Assembly: GCF_015832195.1 (NCBI RefSeq)
Contig: NC_052018.1
Location: 56,419,666 to 56,483,665, forward strand
DNA from: Motacilla alba alba
Lineage: Eukaryota; Chordata; Aves; Passeriformes; Motacillidae
Reading direction: 5' to 3'
Length of the DNA stretch: 64,000 bases
Positions 63,691 through 64,000 of this stretch are shown piece by piece; the stretch's first letter is position 1; every line of letters begins with the position of its first letter. The position numbers and the translations under genes were made by a program. Below the pieces are notes generated by a model. That model saw nothing but the letters and a program-made list of their open reading frames with translations. It made no database searches and was not told where the DNA came from.

Positions 63691-64000
63691 CTTTCTGTGG
63701 TAGATTCTTTTGCTTTGTTCTTTCATATTGTTCTCCTCTTCATTTATGTAGATCTGTATTCATTTCACAAGCAGCTTCTCTCTGAATCTATTGTTCAACT
63801 GCTCATTGTCCTATTCTCCACTTCTTTTCAAAGGTTCCAAATACATGTGAAAAGATTTGATGCTCCAAAGAGATGCATATACTTGATATGTTCTGAGATG
63901 TCCATCACATTCTTAGTTTCCTAAACAACAAGGACAACAAACCAGAAAGGATCAGTGTACCTGAGCACACCCCTGTTATTACCAAGCACCAGCTGAGTAA
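63691..64000. other. Non-coding end of window
   Basis: AT-rich sequence with a 75-codon chance frame (63697-63924) and no recognisable element. Confidence 0.6.

Overview
This 64 kb window is vertebrate nuclear DNA, almost certainly from a bird and probably a songbird. The evidence is its interspersed repeats. There are about eleven CR1 (chicken-repeat-1 type LINE) fragments whose 3' ends carry the avian CR1 signature, a pyrimidine-rich stretch followed by ATTCTATG-like repeats. There are also two solo LTRs of the ERVL-like type familiar from passerine genomes. No bacterial-style operon, Alu, L1 or mammalian SINE is visible. The base composition is AT-rich, and no open reading frame looks like a protein-coding gene, so the window reads as a gene desert or the inside of a very long intron.

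Layout. From 1 to 10.6 kb the DNA is unique sequence with a CR1 tail at 300-375, a candidate conserved block near 8.2-8.5 kb and a short 18-bp tandem repeat near 9.06 kb. At 10.62-10.94 kb there is a dense CpG island with an Sp1-type GC box. On its minus strand is a strong splice-donor sequence, which makes it the best promoter or first-exon candidate here. A CR1 copy (11.0-11.5 kb) lies directly beside it. From 11.5 to 27 kb there are a few CR1 relics and simple repeats. A solo LTR (27.10-27.68 kb, plus strand) and a second LTR of a related but different subfamily (33.06-33.52 kb, minus strand) follow. An internally deleted CR1 that keeps part of its endonuclease coding region lies at 39.2-40.24 kb. 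A pure (TTCCC)n array is at 43.13 kb, a (CA)n at 47.16 kb, and a diverged pair of direct repeats at 49.26 and 50.55 kb. A CR1 3' half is at 52.49-53.38 kb, a 0.5 kb polypurine GA-rich satellite at 55.16-55.68 kb, and a minus-strand CR1 at 55.82-56.43 kb. The last 8 kb hold three stretches that may be conserved non-coding elements.

The features do not form a pathway. The window is a record of retrotransposition on a non-coding background with one CpG island. I did not find a new biological system. The observations most worth testing are the CpG island with its minus-strand donor, the diverged repeat pair at 49.3/50.6 kb, and the possible conserved elements. Element boundaries come from reading by eye and may be off by tens of bases. 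Family assignments rest on remembered consensus sequences, not a database search.
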